Below are positions 61,202 through 64,000 of a DNA stretch of 64,000 nt, piece by piece. Under the pieces are notes generated by a model that was given only the letters and a program-made list of their open reading frames with translations, had not been told where the DNA came from and made no database searches. The translations under genes and the position numbers were made by a program. The stretch is from UBA5336 sp964492485. Its GTDB lineage: Bacteria > Pseudomonadota > Alphaproteobacteria > Caulobacterales > Hyphomonadaceae. Location: contig CAZBKM010000006.1 of assembly GCA_964492485.1 (NCBI GenBank), positions 71,442 to 135,441 on the forward strand. Reading direction: 5' to 3'. How positions within the stretch are numbered: position 1 is the first letter of the stretch; each line of letters starts with the position of its first letter.

Positions 61202-62263
61202 ATGTCTGATACGGTCGACATGGAAAAAGTGGAAGCCCTGGCCGGAAAGGTCGTGGGTGATGTGGCGGGCGCCATGGGCTTGTTGCTGGCCTATCTGGGT
61301 GACCAGGCGGGTGTCTACGAGGCGCTGGAGACGCATGGACCGTGTACGGCGGCCGATCTCGCCGCGGCGCTTGGCATGAACGAAAAGTACGTACACGAAT
61401 GGTTGGCCTCGAACGCAGCCAATGGCTACATCACACATCACCCGGACACCGAGCGTTTCTCGCTCACGCCCGAACAGGCACTGGTCTTTGCCCGGGAGGG
61501 GCACCCCGCCTGCATGCAGGGGTTCTTCCAGTCCGTTGTCGGCCAGTTCGAAAAGCACGAAGAGGCGCTGAAGACCTTCCAATCAGGCGAGGGGCGCCCC
61601 TGGGGCGACCATTCGGTCTGCACGTTCTGCGGAACCGACCGCTTCTTCCGGCCTGGATACGAAGCCAACCTGCTGGAAAACTGGATCCCGGCCCTCGATG
61701 GGGTGAAGGACAAGCTGGAAGCCGGTGCAAAGGTCGCCGACATCGCGTGCGGGCGCGGCTCGTCGACCGTGATGATGGCAAAGGCGTTTCCGAACTCCAC
61801 CTTCCACGGCTTCGACTTCCACGGCCCGTCCATCGATGCGGCCAAGGCCGCAGCCGCCGAAGCCGGCGTCACGAATGTCGAGTTCCACGTCACGACGGCC
61901 AAGGGATATCCCGGAGACGACTATGACGTCGCCTTCGTATTCGACGCCCTGCACGATATGGGCGACCCGATCGGCGCGGCGACACACATCAAGAAAAGCC
62001 TCAAGCTGGACGGCACCTTCATGATTGTCGAACCGATGGCCGGCGACACAGTCGCTGAAAATCTCCATCCGCTCGGCGCGATCTATTATGGCTTCTCGAC
62101 AATACTCTGCACGCCAACCTCACTGGCCCAGGAAGTTGGGCTCGGCCTCGGCACCCAGGCCGGTGAGAAACGGCTGACCGAGGTGCTGAATGCGGCCGGG
62201 TTCATGCGCGTTCACCGCGCCGCTGAAACCCCGACGAACATGGTCCTCGAAGCCCGGGCCTGA
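61202..62263 (+). CDS. SAM-dependent methyltransferase with N-terminal winged helix
   Basis: 353 residues from ATG 61202 (GGGGGA about 7 bases upstream). Residues 20-90 form a winged-helix dimerisation-type domain (LAAALGMNEKYVHEWLASNA, ANGYI). The catalytic domain has motif I VADIACGRGSSTVMMAKAFP, DFHGPSIDAAKAAAAEAGV and the segment YDVAFVFDALHDMGDPIGAA. This layout is that of Rv2258c-like methyltransferases, whose substrates are mostly unknown. It is 235 bases after the integrase; that gap shows no gene. It may be cargo of the integrated element. Confidence 0.9.
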   Translation: MSDTVDMEKVEALAGKVVGDVAGAMGLLLAYLGDQAGVYEALETHGPCTAADLAAALGMNEKYVHEWLASNAANGYITHHPDTERFSLTPEQALVFAREGHPACMQGFFQSVVGQFEKHEEALKTFQSGEGRPWGDHSVCTFCGTDRFFRPGYEANLLENWIPALDGVKDKLEAGAKVADIACGRGSSTVMMAKAFPNSTFHGFDFHGPSIDAAKAAAAEAGVTNVEFHVTTAKGYPGDDYDVAFVFDALHDMGDPIGAATHIKKSLKLDGTFMIVEPMAGDTVAENLHPLGAIYYGFSTILCTPTSLAQEVGLGLGTQAGEKRLTEVLNAAGFMRVHRAAETPTNMVLEARA

Positions 62264-62537
62264 GCTTTTACAGGCGGGGTCTGCTCTGTGGAACGTGGTC
62301 GGGGCCCTGATTTCGTTTTTGTCTCCAGACCTGGAGCCGAGACACGCACCCCGTGTCCTGATCACGCAATAACACCACGTGCTTCGCGTTCATGGTTCAA
62401 ATTGTTTCGAGCGCTTGAATTGGCCCAATCCCGGCGACTAGAAGCCATTACCGAAGCTGGCCTTGCGTAAATCTCCCCGGCCACCCGCACCAGAAACCAT
62501 CTTGCCCGCGGCGCTCATGCCACCTTACTTTGTAGAG

Positions 62538-62559
62538 GTAGCGGCATGAGCACCGCTAC
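62538..62559. other. Perfect hairpin GTAGCGG-n8-CCGCTAC
   Basis: A 7-base stem with an 8-base loop lies in the 481-base noncoding gap 62264-62744. It could end transcription from either side, but there is no T-run. I see no gene in the rest of this gap. Confidence 0.4.
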
Positions 62560-62744
62560 ATGGCAACCGCCGGGACTAACAATCCGGTTGGACCACCTCA
62601 AAGGTTAGATCACGGTGCAGCCTCGGTAACGCCGAACAATGCGCCTGTGTAGAGGCCCAATCCTTCTCCAAGGGACCAGACCGCCACTGGCCCTGCCTGG
62701 TGTCTCTGCTCTTCAAAGTCCAGCCAGTCTGACGTTGATCCATA

Positions 62745-63276
62745 TTAGCTGACGTTTTCCACGCCGGGGTTGGGTCCCGAGGTGAGCGAGCGCATCGCCG
62801 ATGCGCGCGTCTGGATGGCCAGCCTGTCTCTCGCGTCATTGCCGATCTCCAGGGTCGCGCCGGAGATGAGGCGCAGCGTCCAGTGATCGACCTGCCGCCA
62901 CTGGTGTATCCAATGAATTGTGAACTGGCCCGGTCGATCGTCGAAACGGTAACGGCCGTCGAACCTGAAACCCGACTGGTAGGACTGGCGGTCAGGTGTC
63001 ACCTGCCAGAAGAGTTATGCGGTCAGGTGATCAGCGTCGACGTCGGCGTCGTCAGTCGATCTGACCTGTCCAATCAAGCGCCATCGCAGGTCGCTGCTGA
63101 TCGCGCACTGATAGTGCAGTCGCAGCGCCGTGCTCCGGCCATCTGGATCATGGCTTACACGAAAGTCCCAGGCCCTGTCGCTCTCATCGACAACAGGACC
63201 AAAAAACCCCGCCGGTTGACTTCGCAGCAACCATAGGCGCGCCGGTTATGGCCAGGAAAGCATTCAGGCGCCTCAT
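62745..63276 (-). pseudogene. Broken outer-membrane-beta-barrel-like gene (frameshift and internal TAA)
   Basis: From ATG 63276 the frame gives a signal-peptide-like MRRLNAFLAITGAPMVAA and then stops. The next frame holds VVDESDRAWDFRVSHDPDGR and LRWRLIGQVRSTDDADVDAD, is cut by TAA at 63015-63017, and continues in the same frame with LFWQVTPDRQSYQSGFRFDG, RYRFDDRPGQFTIHWIHQWR and SLTSGPNPGVENVS. Alternating hydrophobic/polar residues and many aromatics suggest beta strands of a secreted or outer-membrane protein. At least one frameshift (near a T6 run at about 63202) and one nonsense change separate the parts. I do not recognise a named family. Confidence 0.65.
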
Positions 63277-63321
63277 GGCTTACCAGCCGTCTGCAGGTGT
63301 CGTGGTCGGCAGAGCTAACGA

Positions 63322-64000
63322 TCAGCGTCGCCGTCCCTGGAATGAGCGGCCACCAGATCTACCGGAACGGAACGAGTCATATTGAGACCGGCCGCCGGTG
63401 CGGGCCAGGCTGTCACGCTCCAGGCGCTGGCGGTCTAATGCCCAGTCCTGGCCACTCTGGTAACCGGACAGGCGTTCAGATTGATCAAGGGTGATCGGCT
63501 CCATCCCGCGCGCGCTTGCCTCGGTCCGAACCGTGTCTCCGGCCGACGCCGTATCCACACTCGTCCATTCGCCTCCGGAGCGCGTTTCCCACCCGCCGTC
63601 TTCGGTGCGGCGGAAAACGTTACCGTTCGCGCCGGCATACAGGTCGCCATCCCCGGTCTGGCCAGCCGTTGCCCGCCCTTGCGTATTGCCAACCTGGACC
63701 GCCCCCCCGCCTTCCGAGGTCTGCACCTCACGACGGAAGCCGTCTTCCGTGCCGTACCGTTCTGCCCGGACCCAATTGTCATCGCGCTGTACAACCGTGT
63801 CGCCCCAGGTCTCATAGCTGTTGCCGTCAGACCATTGGATGGCCTGGCTCGTGCTGGTGCTCAAATCATTTCGGGGATTGTAGGACCAGCCTTCATAGAC
63901 CGCGGTGTCGTAGTCATAGGCATAAACGCCGCCGCCATACCGCCCTGTATTGGGGTTGTAGCGATTGCCTTCCCAATAGCCGCCATAGGGGCCGTAGGCG
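63322..64000 (-). CDS. Tyr/Gly/Asn-rich secreted-type protein, C-terminal part (runs off right edge)
   Basis: 226 residues are in the window and the frame is open to the edge, so the start is outside. The visible start is YGPYGGYWEGNRYNPNTGRY then GGGVYAYDYDTAVYEGWSYN, like proteins built of YNPxTGxYxRG and AYGPYG units. The middle reads SDGNSYETWGDTVVQRDDNW and repeats NVFRRTEDGGWETRSGGEW. The C-terminus is basic, Ser/Gly/Arg-rich (SFRSGRSGGRSFQGRRR). Such proteins are predicted to be exported, with unknown role. The stop lies 45 bases before the broken barrel-like gene on the same strand. Confidence 0.75.
   Translation of the reverse strand, partial: AYGPYGGYWEGNRYNPNTGRYGGGVYAYDYDTAVYEGWSYNPRNDLSTSTSQAIQWSDGNSYETWGDTVVQRDDNWVRAERYGTEDGFRREVQTSEGGGAVQVGNTQGRATAGQTGDGDLYAGANGNVFRRTEDGGWETRSGGEWTSVDTASAGDTVRTEASARGMEPITLDQSERLSGYQSGQDWALDRQRLERDSLARTGGRSQYDSFRSGRSGGRSFQGRRR

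Noticed and set aside
62883..63236. A 117-codon plus-strand open frame
   Set aside because: It is antisense to the broken barrel-like gene, whose beta-strand pattern and signal peptide lie on the minus strand.

Overview
The window is GC-rich (roughly two thirds G+C by eye) and looks like a chromosomal piece of an alphaproteobacterium, probably from the Caulobacterales/Hyphomonadales/Maricaulales side. Three things suggest this: a complete-looking Rhodobacter-type gene transfer agent (GTA) structural cluster, the gene order ccmI-ccmE-ccmF-ccmH ... degP - response regulator - histidine kinase - glnE known from many alphaproteobacteria, and a palindromic mosaic intergenic repeat of a type common in this class. 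Species cannot be fixed from the sequence alone.

Region by region. 1-1.2 kb: an ECF sigma factor, its likely anti-sigma factor and the start of a periplasmic metal-sensor-like protein (minus strand). 1.4-17.1 kb (minus strand): a long run with glnE and an EF-hand protein, a DegP protease with a two-component system, an alpha/beta hydrolase-OsmC fusion, the cytochrome c maturation genes ccmH/F/E/I, a PhoPQ-like two-component system with a PepSY protein, and a DnaJ-type co-chaperone. 17.2-31.0 kb (minus strand): the GTA head-tail cluster in the order terminase, portal, small coiled-coil protein, protease, capsid, adaptor, tail terminator, tail tube, gp10, gp10.1, tape measure, gp12 to gp15. It is interrupted between terminase and portal by a plus-strand two-gene operon for a ParA-type ATPase and a small partner with a low-complexity tail. 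I consider this the most unusual layout in the window.

31.5-35.3 kb: a decayed RelE/HigB-type toxin gene, a cystathionine gamma-synthase family enzyme whose C-terminus is made of translated repeat elements, an enoyl-CoA hydratase and a nitronate monooxygenase. 35.6-46.9 kb: a four-gene operon for a 2,271-residue repeat protein (cadherin-like and RTX-like modules) and its type I secretion machine (ABC transporter, HlyD-type adaptor, TolC-type channel). 46.9-52.5 kb: MetY with a structured leader, a PhoX/DUF839 protein, a DUF2905 protein and a GGDEF-EAL protein flanked by repeats. 52.7-59.4 kb: a methyltransferase, an enoyl-CoA hydratase, a LysR remnant, a rhodanese, a DUF3422 protein and two acyl-CoA dehydrogenases.

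59.6 kb to the right edge looks like the left end of an integrated element: a 3' fragment of tRNA-Thr, a tyrosine integrase right beside it, a methyltransferase, a broken beta-barrel-like gene and a Tyr/Gly-rich secreted-type protein that runs off the window. At least seven copies of one mosaic palindromic repeat family lie between genes; three genes take their TAG stop codon from the repeat edge and one gene reads through two copies. Most very long ORFs antisense to the listed genes are shadows of high-GC coding sequence.
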